This document shows, piece by piece, positions 1 to 8,385 of a stretch of 64,000 nucleotides of DNA. The DNA is taken from positions 1 through 64,000 of the forward strand of contig CAZTBP010000013.1 in assembly GCA_964612145.1 (NCBI GenBank). The letters run 5' to 3'. The notes beneath the pieces were generated by a model. That model did not search any database. It was not told where the DNA came from and saw nothing but the letters and a program-made list of their open reading frames with translations. Origin of the DNA: JAGNLV01 sp964612145 (GTDB taxonomy: Bacteria > Zixibacteria > MSB-5A5 > GN15 > FEB-12). The stretch's first letter is position 1; each line of letters starts with the position of its first letter. Made by a program: the position numbers and the translations under genes.

Positions 1-15
1 CACCAGGCGGCCTGA

Positions 16-435
16 TTATGAAACAATTTGTCTCATTTCTATTGACACATTCCAGGCGCCCGGGCTATTTGGGTGCTTTGTTCCCGTCCCGTTGCGAATA
101 GTAAAGCCGAGTAGTACCGACGTGCTATCTTCGCCCGCATTGAATGTAACTACGGTACCCGAGTCATTGTGCTGTGGATTGCTGCCATCTATAATCGAGC
201 TATCAATGTGAGCCAAATCTCCGGAGTGTACGAACTCACTGGACAACACGATTCCCTTACCCCGGAAGTGGATGTTTTCGAAATATGTACCGGGTGCAAC
301 CAGCACCGTATCTCCATCCATCGCCGCATCAATGGCAGCTTGTATCGTCGGCTGGTCGGCTGGAACATGAATAGTGGCAGCAGTAGTAAATGAAACGAAA
401 ATGCCCCACGTCAGAAGGCAGATAACAAGACGCAT
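16..435 (-). pseudogene. Truncated right-handed beta-helix secreted protein
   Basis: The product starts with a signal peptide (MRLVICLLTWGIFVSFTTA) followed by the ATIHVPADQPTIQAAIDAA opening typical of secreted pectate-lyase-like beta-helix proteins; the intact gene at 43020-44465 opens in the same way. The start at 435 is chosen because GGGGAG lies eight bases upstream; an in-frame ATG at 450 lacks such a site. The frame stops after about 139 residues, just after the segment LLGFTIRNGTGT, where family members normally run on for hundreds of residues of beta-helix and then a sorting domain. I therefore read it as a broken or frameshifted gene whose remainder lies beyond the left edge. A genuinely short protein cannot be excluded. 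Confidence 0.55.
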
Positions 436-1019
436 AAACTCTCCCCGCATGTTTAGATTGGTCGGAACTGCTCCAAGATAACAGAATCGACAGATTTGTC
501 AACGGTCAGATTCCTTGGCTGGATTCCTTGACAGCCGCCCGATTCTGCCCGATATTGCAAGTCCTCAAGGCCCCGCTGGTCCCCCTCCCGTGTGCTCAAG
601 CCCAACCAGCGGGGCCGTCCTTTGCCTGAACGTGGAGACCAGAGGGACTTCGAAGCCGATGTGGAACCTGATCTACCTCTGGTGAGTGCCGCGAATACTC
701 AGTAGAATCGATTGTCGAGAACTTGTCCCGACGGTCCAGGCGGAAATGCAAACTTTGACGTTTGGTCAACAATCTAAGACTTTAGAGTGCAAGTTGTTAG
801 TAAAACGACTGTGCCAGTTCGCCAACTACCAACTACCTGCATAACAACTGAAAAATCACTTGCTATCAGCGACGGGAAAGGCGATATTATGCCTCAGGAA
901 AAGGCTTGTCTTGTGTGCTGGCTCAATCAAAGTGCACTCGCAGGGTAGCCAAACTTTTGATATTCGGGACAATTTCTGCCTTGGTATTGAGGTAGGAGAC
1001 ATTGCCGGAGATACATTGA
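436..1019. other. Intergenic stretch, no gene recognised
   Basis: No convincing reading frame on either strand. It contains the inverted repeat listed at 569-616 and becomes visibly A+T-richer after about 720, which may mark a change from host-like to island-like sequence. It should also hold the promoter of the rightward cassette that starts at 1020, but I could not single one out. Confidence 0.4.
569..616. terminator. Perfect 12-bp inverted repeat, possible terminator
   Basis: GGCCCCGCTGGT at 569-580 is followed after 24 bases by its exact reverse complement at 605-616. The G+C-rich stem could end transcription, but no clear run of T follows on either strand, so a regulatory or RNA structure is equally possible. 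Confidence 0.4.
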
Positions 1020-1292
1020 GTGAATGGTGAAGGGACCTTCGTTGCTTTTCTAATCGTGTTCGCGGGTATCCCCCTTATGGGCATGTTCCTGTTGCACTTG
1101 TTATTGGGCGACAAGGCGTATCAAATCTTTAAGGCTCATGCGGCAATTGCCCTTATTCGTTTTTTAGTCCTCGCTCCGATTAAAGTCGTGGCGTACTTTT
1201 TTAAGGTCATATTTGAAGCTTGGGTAAAGTACAAATCGAGCTTTGTTGCGTCGGGAGCTTCGTTTCTGCAGTTCTTGAAAAAGTTAATTTGA
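1020..1292 (+). CDS. Small membrane protein, first gene of the chaperone cassette
   Basis: A 90-residue protein from a GTG start with CCGGAG nine bases upstream. Two hydrophobic stretches (about residues 6-28 and 42-62) predict an inner-membrane protein with a short basic and hydrophobic tail. I recognise no family. It ends 22 bases before the GrpE-like gene and shares its strand, so it probably belongs to the same transcript; its small size and composition leave some doubt that it is translated. Confidence 0.5.
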   Translation: MNGEGTFVAFLIVFAGIPLMGMFLLHLLLGDKAYQIFKAHAAIALIRFLVLAPIKVVAYFFKVIFEAWVKYKSSFVASGASFLQFLKKLI

Positions 1293-1314
1293 CTCTATCT
1301 TGTGGAGAAAACGT

Positions 1315-1983
1315 ATGGTAAAGGATAGAACAGTCGATCTGAAGTCCAATAACAAAGAAAAGAAGCACGAGGACAATCCCCATCCCGAAGGCCATGTTGA
1401 TAACATGCCGTCAAACCAAAATAAGGATAATTCCGTTGAGCGTAACAGAAGTAGCGAAGTTCTCGATCTGCTGGAGAAGCTGTACTGCCTTACCGAGAAG
1501 AACCAAACTTCAGTAGCCGCAGTCGCGGCAAATATGGAGCAATCCAGTAAGCAAGGAGACTTGATAAAGAGCTTGTTTGCTAAGGTGGATTCATTAGAAC
1601 GAGATACGGTATTTCGCGACAGAATCCGGCCCGTACTCCTCGACATGATCCGACTTTATGATCGCGTTGAATTGATGTGCGGTGAGATAGCAGAACCTGT
1701 CGCTGATAACGAGGCGCTTAGTGTTCGGTTAAACAGCATTCGGAGCGAGTTATCTCAGATCCTGAAACGAAATGGTGTTGAGGAGCTCGATGTGTTGCAC
1801 AGGCCATTTGATGAATCTTTCAGCGAGGCGGCAGACAAAAAGCGGGTAAACGACCCGGCGTTACATATGAAGACAGTTGAGGTCTTAAGAAAGGCCTTTT
1901 TGTGCCATGGGCGATTGCTTAGACCAGCATTGGTACTGGTCGGCGAGTGCAAACCTGAGAACGGAGATGTGTCGGATGAGTAA
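1315..1983 (+). CDS. grpE-like: GrpE-like nucleotide exchange factor
   Basis: The product, 222 residues, has a charged low-complexity N-terminus (about residues 1-45), a coiled-coil stretch (about 46-100) and a C-terminal part that fits GrpE: a FRDRIRPVLLDMIRLYDRVE helix, then NGVEELDVLHRPFD and a closing LRKAFLCHGRLLRPALVLV strand segment. GrpE proteins release ADP from Hsp70. The identification rests on this weak similarity plus the position directly before a DnaK gene, which it overlaps by eight bases (stop 1981-1983, next ATG 1976). The start at 1315 has GGAG seven bases upstream; a TTG at 1300 is less likely. It is far from canonical GrpE and is probably dedicated to the Hsp70 encoded next to it. 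Confidence 0.65.
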   Translation: MVKDRTVDLKSNNKEKKHEDNPHPEGHVDNMPSNQNKDNSVERNRSSEVLDLLEKLYCLTEKNQTSVAAVAANMEQSSKQGDLIKSLFAKVDSLERDTVFRDRIRPVLLDMIRLYDRVELMCGEIAEPVADNEALSVRLNSIRSELSQILKRNGVEELDVLHRPFDESFSEAADKKRVNDPALHMKTVEVLRKAFLCHGRLLRPALVLVGECKPENGDVSDE

Positions 1984-3502
1984 AGTGCTTGGAATCGATT
2001 TGGGCACAACAAACTGTTGTATGGCGGTTCTGAATGAATATGGTCGGCCCAAAGTGATTACTAACTCTGAAGGGCACAACACTACTCCTTCCGTAGTGCT
2101 ATTTCGGGGCGAGGAGCGAGTCGTTGGTGTACGGGCGAAGCGAGCACGGGTTGCTCAGGCAAATAATGTCGCCATGCTTATGAAGAGGTATATACTCAAA
2201 GAACATTGGCGGTTCATCGGACCTGATGGCAAAGAATACTCTCCTGAAGAGCTGTCCGCTATAGTGCTTCGGAAACTGAAACAGGATGCAGAAAAGGCCC
2301 TCGGTGAAGAAATCAAACAAGCTGTTATAACAGTACCTGCATATTTTGGCGATTTGGAGAGGAATCGAACAAAAGCCGCGGGCGAAATGGCCGGGTTAGA
2401 CGTCCTGCGGATAATAAACGAGCCAACCGCAGCAGCTTTGGCCTATGGGCTCGATCAAGCCGAAAGCGAACAGACAATCCTCGTCTACGATCTGGGTGGG
2501 GGGACATTCGATGTGACGATTATGAAAGTAACCGGTTCAAAAATCCAGGTTATCACATCCGGTGGGAACAAGTCTCTCGGGGGAGCCGATTTCGATCAAG
2601 CGATTGTTGAGCATATGAAGGAGCAGTTCATTGCCACACACCAAGTTGACCCAACCAAGGGGGGCGAGAGTCTAGGCGTTTTACAGGACTTTCTGGATAA
2701 GGCTGAACAAGCCAAATTTGACTTGTCAGCAGATACAGAAACAGATATAAACCTTTCGGCAGAAGGGCAAGTACTTGATCTCAACCTGAATAGGCAAACG
2801 TTTGAGTCTCTTATCGCAAATTACATCGAAGAAACTAAGGGCTATATGGACCAGGCACTAAGCGATGCGAGTATGACCTGGGGCGATATAGACCGCGTAT
2901 TGCTTGTTGGGGGGTCTGTGAGAATACCGGCAGTCAAGAAGATGGTAGAAGAGGCTTCGGGCAAGACAGCTGAAGGTGGAGTCAATCCGGACGAAATCGT
3001 TGCCGAAGGCGCGGCAATTGTCGGGGCTTCTGAGGTAGGTCAAACCATCCGTAAAGAAACTGGAGAAGAGGTGTCGGGGCTCGAAGTAAGAGATGTTACC
3101 GCACACTCGTTCGGCGTCAAAGCAAAAGAAGGGGGAGCACATGTGAACTCGATAATCCTTCCGAAGGACACTTCGATTCCGGCCTCCCGTACGCGAAACT
3201 TCACGACCCCTGAAGATAACCAGACATCAGTGGAGATTATAGTTCTCGAGGGTGAAGAGTTAGACCCCGATCTTTGCGAACAGCTGGGTGCGCTCCATAT
3301 CGAGGGACTTCCGCCTAAACCGAAAGGTGTACCCAAAATCGAAGTAACCATGACTTATACGAGAGAGGCCATCATTCAGGTTACTGCCCGGGAGCTAACC
3401 ACCGGCCTTGAAATCAAGGGTGAAGTAAAGGGGTCAGGACGGACTACAGCTGCAGACATTGCAGCCGTTCAGGGGGATATTGAAAAACTAAAAATCAAAT
3501 AG
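1976..3502 (+). CDS. dnaK-like: Lidless Hsp70 (DnaK-like chaperone)
   Basis: A 508-residue Hsp70. The nucleotide-binding domain is complete: phosphate-1 motif GIDLGTTNCC (6-15), VPAYFGDLERNRTKAAGEMAG, INEPTAAALAYG, phosphate-2 DLGGGTFDVTI (172-182) and adenosine motif LLVGGSVRIPAV (309-320). The interdomain linker is DVTAHSFG instead of the usual DVTPLSLG. A beta-type substrate-binding domain follows, ending in IEVTMTYTREAIIQVTARE, and the protein stops about 25 residues later, where canonical DnaK (about 640 residues) goes on with the helical lid. Without a lid, substrate exchange should be fast and holding weak. The start at 1976 (GGAG nine bases upstream) is preferred to longer forms because MSKVLGIDLGTT aligns with normal DnaK. 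This is unlikely to be the housekeeping DnaK; it is an island-borne paralogue. Confidence 0.9.
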   Translation: MSKVLGIDLGTTNCCMAVLNEYGRPKVITNSEGHNTTPSVVLFRGEERVVGVRAKRARVAQANNVAMLMKRYILKEHWRFIGPDGKEYSPEELSAIVLRKLKQDAEKALGEEIKQAVITVPAYFGDLERNRTKAAGEMAGLDVLRIINEPTAAALAYGLDQAESEQTILVYDLGGGTFDVTIMKVTGSKIQVITSGGNKSLGGADFDQAIVEHMKEQFIATHQVDPTKGGESLGVLQDFLDKAEQAKFDLSADTETDINLSAEGQVLDLNLNRQTFESLIANYIEETKGYMDQALSDASMTWGDIDRVLLVGGSVRIPAVKKMVEEASGKTAEGGVNPDEIVAEGAAIVGASEVGQTIRKETGEEVSGLEVRDVTAHSFGVKAKEGGAHVNSIILPKDTSIPASRTRNFTTPEDNQTSVEIIVLEGEELDPDLCEQLGALHIEGLPPKPKGVPKIEVTMTYTREAIIQVTARELTTGLEIKGEVKGSGRTTAADIAAVQGDIEKLKIK

Positions 3503-3518
3503 TGTAAGGCAGACCTAT

Positions 3519-4352
3519 ATGTCGCGTGAGTATCTTCGACGAATCGGTCTTCCGTCATCGGCCACAGAAAAGCAGATCGAAAATCGCATGACCGAACTGA
3601 TTCGCAAGCTGCAGAATAAACTCAATAGCCCTGTTATCTCGCATCGCGATCAAATTGAGAAGGAACTTGAAGAGTTGTTTCAGATTCGTGCCGCTCTGCG
3701 GGTTGGAAATAAAGAGGCTGGGTTGCAAGACGACGAAGAGAATTCTTCGTCCGATGAGAGCCTCGAGATATCTTATGGGGAGTTAACCGAAGGACTGGGA
3801 ATTGAGGAAAACTGTGAACCCTCAACTTCCAATGTTGGCTTGCTAATCGATACCTCTGGTAGCATGTCTGGCACAAAGCTGAAGGATGCCAAAATTGCGC
3901 TGGAGTCCTTTCTGAGTAACCTTGATGGCAACCAGATTATGGTTGGGCTCGCGGAATTTGGCAATACCATAAGTGTGGTTAGTGATCAAACATCCGAATT
4001 GGACCGGGTCAGGTCATCTATTGGCGAGCTTGTTTGTGGTGGAAGCACACCGCTATATGAGACTCTTGAGCTGGCTAGTAGCAAATGGTCATCCTTCTTG
4101 GGACAGAGTTTTTTATTCATTGTCGCGACAGACGGCCATCCTAACGGTTCCACTGAGCGCATTCTATCTCTCGCCGAGGAGATTAAAGAGCGGGGGGTTA
4201 GATTTATTACAATTGGCATCGGTTCCGATGTTAACGTCAAATTTCTGCAGGATTTGGCATCTACTCCAGAGGATTATTACTTTGCAGAGGCTAGTATACA
4301 ATTAGAGAGCATTTATCGACAAATTTCAGATGGGCTTGCGAGTTTAGACTAG
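3519..4352 (+). CDS. VWA-domain protein with possible degenerate J-like N-terminus
   Basis: A 277-residue protein with no signal peptide. Residues 104-270 form a von Willebrand factor A domain with a complete metal-ion-dependent adhesion site: DTSGS at 111-115, Thr177 in GGSTPLY and Asp205 in ATDGHPNG, so it should bind a divalent ion and a partner protein. Residues 1-62 (YLRRIGLPSSATEKQIE, then two charged helices) resemble a J-domain in layout but lack the HPD tripeptide needed to stimulate Hsp70; this part is an inference. Residues 63-100 are an acidic linker. It follows the DnaK gene by 16 bases with AAGG upstream, so it likely works with that chaperone. TerY-type VWA proteins are the nearest functional analogy I can offer. 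Confidence 0.8.
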   Translation: MSREYLRRIGLPSSATEKQIENRMTELIRKLQNKLNSPVISHRDQIEKELEELFQIRAALRVGNKEAGLQDDEENSSSDESLEISYGELTEGLGIEENCEPSTSNVGLLIDTSGSMSGTKLKDAKIALESFLSNLDGNQIMVGLAEFGNTISVVSDQTSELDRVRSSIGELVCGGSTPLYETLELASSKWSSFLGQSFLFIVATDGHPNGSTERILSLAEEIKERGVRFITIGIGSDVNVKFLQDLASTPEDYYFAEASIQLESIYRQISDGLASLD

Positions 4353-4370
4353 ATAAGGGAAACGATCGCT

Positions 4371-6521
4371 ATGGGTAAGTTCATAGACTATTTTGCGGAG
4401 CTCAACGAGGCGAAACTGCAGGGTGTTGGCAAGCTGATTCTGCGGTTAGATGCTAGACAGACAAACTTGGAGATTATAGAGAAGATCAAAATTCGACTAG
4501 GCAATAATCCCAGTAAACAGGCTGAGTATCTGCAGGGGCTTGCTCGAGAAGCTCGACCCATTTTCGAGGATAATAAGAAATACGCGGATTACTTTAAAGC
4601 GTATATTAGTTATGTGATTGAGACAAAGGTTAAAGAGGCACTTCTTGACGGGGAAGTTTCGCAAAAGGAGCTATCGATAATAGTTCAAGCAGCACGTGAG
4701 TTAGGTGAGTCAGATGAAAAGACTATAAAAACAATAAAAGATCTTGTCGAGGATGCGCATGGCATCATTGAAGATCCTCGGTCGGATGGGGGAAGAGAAT
4801 TTAGCACGCCATCCCGCAGTAAGTTCACGGACTATTTTGCTGAGCTAAATGGTGCCAAACTCGCTGGTATTAGCAAGCTGGTTCCAAAGTTGGATGCTAG
4901 ACTTACCAATTTGGAAATTATTGGGAAAATGAAGATTCGATTAGGTAATAATCCTAGTAAGCAAGCTGAGTACTTGCAGGGACTTGCGCGGGAGGCGCGT
5001 CTTATTTTCGAGGACGATAAGAAATACAGGGAGTACTTGATAGCTTACGTTGGATATGTGATTGAGACGAAGGTTCAATGGGCACTCGGCCTGGACGGAA
5101 AAATATCGCAAGAGGAACTGTCTATAATAATCCAGTCGGCACGAGACTTAGGCGTGTCCCATGAAGTTGCTTTAAAGACAATAAAAGTCCTTGTTAAGAA
5201 CGCAGGCGGTACCATTGAAAGCCCTGGGTCTGGGGGGAGAAGAGAATTTGGGAAGCCACCTCCAAAAACTCAGCCACAACCGAAAGCGCCACCGCAGCCT
5301 GGCGCCGGACAGAGGCAGCAATCGGGTGCCGGAGCGGGGTCGTCAACATCCGGTTCAGGAACGACCTTCGGTTTAGACAACTTGACCCCGGTCGAGAAGG
5401 CTAACATAGCCACCAGTATCGCTGGAACGCTTGGATTGCTCTACGTTCTTCTCAAAGTCACCTGGGTACCGCTGAATTGGTGGGGATTGCTGATTCCTGC
5501 GATCGCAGCGATTATCTCTATCAAAAATGCGAATTTGCCCGTGAAGAGGCACGCATGGAGCCTGGTAGCAATTCTATTCTTGTATTTCTGGAATGCTGCT
5601 CTACTATTAGTGCTCCTACCGACTTTTCTCCTTTGGCACTGGAGTCCAGTAATCTTCGCAAAGCTGAAACTGAAGCCGTCATATGTCTGGATTTTGCCCA
5701 TTGTCCTCTGCCTCGGCGTATATTCAACGTCATACGCAGTTAAACGTGTTCCCAGGAGAACCAGTAACATGGGATTTGTACAGCCAGCACCTAAACCTCC
5801 AGTCCAGCAGCAAGCTCCGCGGCAAGAGCGAAATACGCAAAATCGACCGGCGCAGACCAAGCCTGTGCCACAGTCATCCTCGGGCCAGTCACAACCGACT
5901 CAGACACGAAGGTCACAAACCACTTCGCCTCCCACGAACACGGTGAAGACAACAAAACCACCGACAACATCGGTGCCGCCAAAGACACAGGAGCCTAAGC
6001 CCCCAGCGACACGTACTCAGCCGAAGTCGGTTACATATGTATTCAATGCAGACAGCAGTGCATTCGAGCTATACTCGTCCGAGGGGATTCAAGGGACCGG
6101 AATAGTCGTCAACCAGGGTGACAGTATCATTATTGATGTTAGCGATAAGACGACTGTGGTTTGGAGTGAGGGCGAAGACCCGGTTGGGCCGGCCGGTTCG
6201 TCAGCCATCGCGTTGAGTCGAAATAATGGGACGGAGTTTTTAATTCCACAATCGCCATGCGGTGCCGTCATCGGTAGAATCGGTCAGGCAGGCAAGTGGT
6301 TCTGCATTGGACAGAAGTATCGTGCGCAAGCTGATAGAGAGGGCGAGCTTTTCTTGACAATCAATGACCGGCCGAACGGATTTGCTGACAATTTTGGCTT
6401 TTTCGGACTAAGTATAATCGTCAAGAGAAGGGTACCAAAGACTGCCAGCCTATTCGCTCCGGATTCAAAGCACGTCTTCGCGCAGGACGTTGAAATTTAC
6501 GAGATTAGGGGTGCAATTTGA
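4371..6521 (+). CDS. Membrane protein with duplicated helical modules and LecA-like lectin domain
   Basis: A 716-residue mosaic. Residues 3-134 and 151-284 are a tandem duplication of an all-helical module sharing NNPSKQAEYLQGLAREAR and a loop of the form DG-x-[VI]-SQ-x-EL-S-I-I that recalls TerB-like or EF-hand-like proteins. A proline/glycine-rich linker (290-332) leads to about four membrane helices (roughly 343-456), then a Pro/Thr/Ser-rich stalk (465-553). Residues 555-685 match the PA-I galactophilic lectin (LecA) fold: TGIVVNQGDSIII, GAVIGRIG, and INDRPNGFADNFG with Asn665, Asp666, Asp673 and Asn674 as likely calcium and sugar ligands. The helical modules are probably cytoplasmic, where they could meet the chaperone, with the lectin domain outside. 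The gene follows the VWA gene by 18 bases. Confidence 0.7.
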   Translation: MGKFIDYFAELNEAKLQGVGKLILRLDARQTNLEIIEKIKIRLGNNPSKQAEYLQGLAREARPIFEDNKKYADYFKAYISYVIETKVKEALLDGEVSQKELSIIVQAARELGESDEKTIKTIKDLVEDAHGIIEDPRSDGGREFSTPSRSKFTDYFAELNGAKLAGISKLVPKLDARLTNLEIIGKMKIRLGNNPSKQAEYLQGLAREARLIFEDDKKYREYLIAYVGYVIETKVQWALGLDGKISQEELSIIIQSARDLGVSHEVALKTIKVLVKNAGGTIESPGSGGRREFGKPPPKTQPQPKAPPQPGAGQRQQSGAGAGSSTSGSGTTFGLDNLTPVEKANIATSIAGTLGLLYVLLKVTWVPLNWWGLLIPAIAAIISIKNANLPVKRHAWSLVAILFLYFWNAALLLVLLPTFLLWHWSPVIFAKLKLKPSYVWILPIVLCLGVYSTSYAVKRVPRRTSNMGFVQPAPKPPVQQQAPRQERNTQNRPAQTKPVPQSSSGQSQPTQTRRSQTTSPPTNTVKTTKPPTTSVPPKTQEPKPPATRTQPKSVTYVFNADSSAFELYSSEGIQGTGIVVNQGDSIIIDVSDKTTVVWSEGEDPVGPAGSSAIALSRNNGTEFLIPQSPCGAVIGRIGQAGKWFCIGQKYRAQADREGELFLTINDRPNGFADNFGFFGLSIIVKRRVPKTASLFAPDSKHVFAQDVEIYEIRGAI

Positions 6522-6740
6522 TTCGTCAACAGTGACTAAACGTTCACAGTTTTTGACTGGAGTGTTAACGCAGGTGCAAATAGACACCAAATGTCAGTAC
6601 GCAGGGCATTAGATAGGACCTCTTCTCAGACGGAGAACATGTCCCTTTGCGTAACGTCGCACATGACAGATAAAGTCTATGTGCTTGCCACAAAGAAACG
6701 TCGACTGAGTAGATACACATACATCTGGAGGCATGGTCTC

Positions 6741-7937
6741 ATGAAGTACTTACGGGTCTTCGCCCTGTTCTGTCTGGTTCTTTCATACGCTGGATGCGGT
6801 GGTCCTAAAACGCTACGAGCACCAGTTCCTTATGAAAGTCAGAACGAATATACCGTCGATGATGTCATCACGGAAATGGTAACTGAAGCCTGCAGTCGCT
6901 TGCAGACAGAAGGGGCTAAAGGGAGGGTTGCTCTCCTGGACTGCTACAGTGCGTCGGGCAAATCTACCTCCTTGGAGGGCCGCATAAGTAATGTTCTTCT
7001 CGCAAAGTTTAGTGAATGTGCTACATCCGGAAGAACTTCTTTTAGCATTGTTCAGCCTCAAGTTATCGCATCCAATATGGCAGCACTTGATCTGTCGGCT
7101 CGAGCCGCGAATATCAAAAATAACGCTGACACGTGGAAGAGACTGGGGGTCCAAATGGTGGCCTCATGTCGTTGGCTACCGAATCCAAACGAGTCAATCA
7201 AGGTAATCTTTGAGTTTTTCGATGTAAGTTCGGGCGGACGACAAATTTTCACTATTGAGAGAACTCTGGAAAAAGATGACGATCTTCGAAAACTGCTCGG
7301 TGAAAAATTGCCCGGAATGCTCATAGTCGAATCGGAAACCGCCGGGTCGAGGGTGTACGTCGACGGCGAATTTAAGGGCGAGATAACTTCTGATCCGATA
7401 TCATTTGAAGTTCCCTACGGTACACACAGTCTCCGAATTGACCGGTCAGGGCACAAGTCCTTCTCTAAGAGTGTGACGATCGAAGAACGAGAGTCAGAAT
7501 ACCTGAAGGTGAAATTCACGCAGTCGCATCTGGCTCCAATGAATTCCGCCCTCTTGAGTGCGTTACTACCCGGCCTAGCATTGGCGGTCTATGGTCCGGA
7601 AGCTAAGGACAACGTTGCTTCGGCTTCTCACGGCATCGCAGCGGCGTTATTCTACACGGCTGCAATTTGCTGGGTGGTAGATGAAAGCAAAGACGATCCA
7701 TTCTTGACGCGCGACAATGACGACCGGTATAAAACTATCAAGAATATTGAGTTGTACACAGCGCTTGGCGCATATGTGGGCAATATAATTACTGGTTGGT
7801 TCGTTGGTAACGAGTACCGGAAGGAAACAAAAAGGGGGGTAGAGATCATGGCTCAAGAAATTCCGGACAGGCTGATCTTCTATGCAGATCGTAGCCACAA
7901 CGGCGACATGATTTTGAAGGTTGGCCTTAAATTCTAA
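6741..7937 (+). CDS. PEGA-domain lipoprotein with CsgG/FlgO-like N-terminal domain
   Basis: A 398-residue protein beginning with a lipoprotein signal whose lipobox is LSYAGC. The start at 6741 has GGAGG nine bases upstream; frames extending to 6591 lack one. The first domain (coded at about 6840-7290) has the pattern of CsgG/FlgO-type envelope proteins: GRVALLDC, ISNVLLAKF, a LGVQMVASCRWL core and FEFFDVSSGGRQIF. A PEGA domain follows (7315-7515; SRVYVDGEFKGE, then PYGTHSLRIDRSGHK), a beta-sandwich common in surface proteins. Two hydrophobic stretches near the end (7550-7690 and 7740-7810) suggest membrane contact. It likely places the cassette's activity at the outer membrane or periplasm. 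The 220-base gap before it could hold a second promoter. Confidence 0.7.
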   Translation: MKYLRVFALFCLVLSYAGCGGPKTLRAPVPYESQNEYTVDDVITEMVTEACSRLQTEGAKGRVALLDCYSASGKSTSLEGRISNVLLAKFSECATSGRTSFSIVQPQVIASNMAALDLSARAANIKNNADTWKRLGVQMVASCRWLPNPNESIKVIFEFFDVSSGGRQIFTIERTLEKDDDLRKLLGEKLPGMLIVESETAGSRVYVDGEFKGEITSDPISFEVPYGTHSLRIDRSGHKSFSKSVTIEERESEYLKVKFTQSHLAPMNSALLSALLPGLALAVYGPEAKDNVASASHGIAAALFYTAAICWVVDESKDDPFLTRDNDDRYKTIKNIELYTALGAYVGNIITGWFVGNEYRKETKRGVEIMAQEIPDRLIFYADRSHNGDMILKVGLKF

Positions 7938-7954
7938 AAAAGTAGGTATCAGTA

Positions 7955-8323
7955 ATGAAACACATAGCTCTATTATTGGTATTGGCTCTGATGGCGAGTT
8001 TTCAAGGCTGTGCGAGTATCTTGTCTTCAGACACAGAGGTAGTTGGAGTGGCTAGATTGGAAGGTGCTCCTAGCAATGGTCATGGCGGGATACTTATCAG
8101 TAATGGACACGTAAGCGCCATTTCAGCATCAGACGGTACATTCACCCTATCGGGTCAGGTTCTCAAAGACACTGATTTCGATGTTATATTCTCAAAAGAC
8201 GGATACATATCTCAGGTGGTCAATATCTTCATCGATTATGCACCGGGAGATGATTCGGATGAGGACGATGGTCCCCTCGTAGTAGATGTTGGTACTGTTA
8301 CCTTGCCCTTGCAAAGTAAGTGA
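7955..8323 (+). CDS. Small lipoprotein with carboxypeptidase-regulatory-like fold
   Basis: A 122-residue protein with a lipoprotein signal (MKHIALLLVLALMASFQGC, lipobox FQGC). The mature part reads as one beta-sandwich of the carboxypeptidase regulatory-like type: an SDGTFTLSG turn followed by FDVIFSKDGYISQVV. An acidic run (about residues 97-105) may bind calcium. It follows the PEGA lipoprotein by 17 bases, so the two are probably co-expressed envelope partners. No enzymatic function is suggested. Confidence 0.65.
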   Translation: MKHIALLLVLALMASFQGCASILSSDTEVVGVARLEGAPSNGHGGILISNGHVSAISASDGTFTLSGQVLKDTDFDVIFSKDGYISQVVNIFIDYAPGDDSDEDDGPLVVDVGTVTLPLQSK

Positions 8324-8385
8324 TACTTACGATCTGTGGCATTCAATAGTATTGGTGAAGAGTCAGCTATAATTGGATATCTCCC

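Noticed and set aside
1..1019. Second copy of the tRNA-Leu 3' end as the left att site
   Set aside because: I looked for the tail sequence by eye in both orientations and found none; the island border must lie outside the window or be degenerate.
1300..1314. TTG start 15 bases upstream for the GrpE-like gene
   Set aside because: The ATG at 1315 has a GGAG at ideal distance, while that same GGAG lies inside the longer reading.
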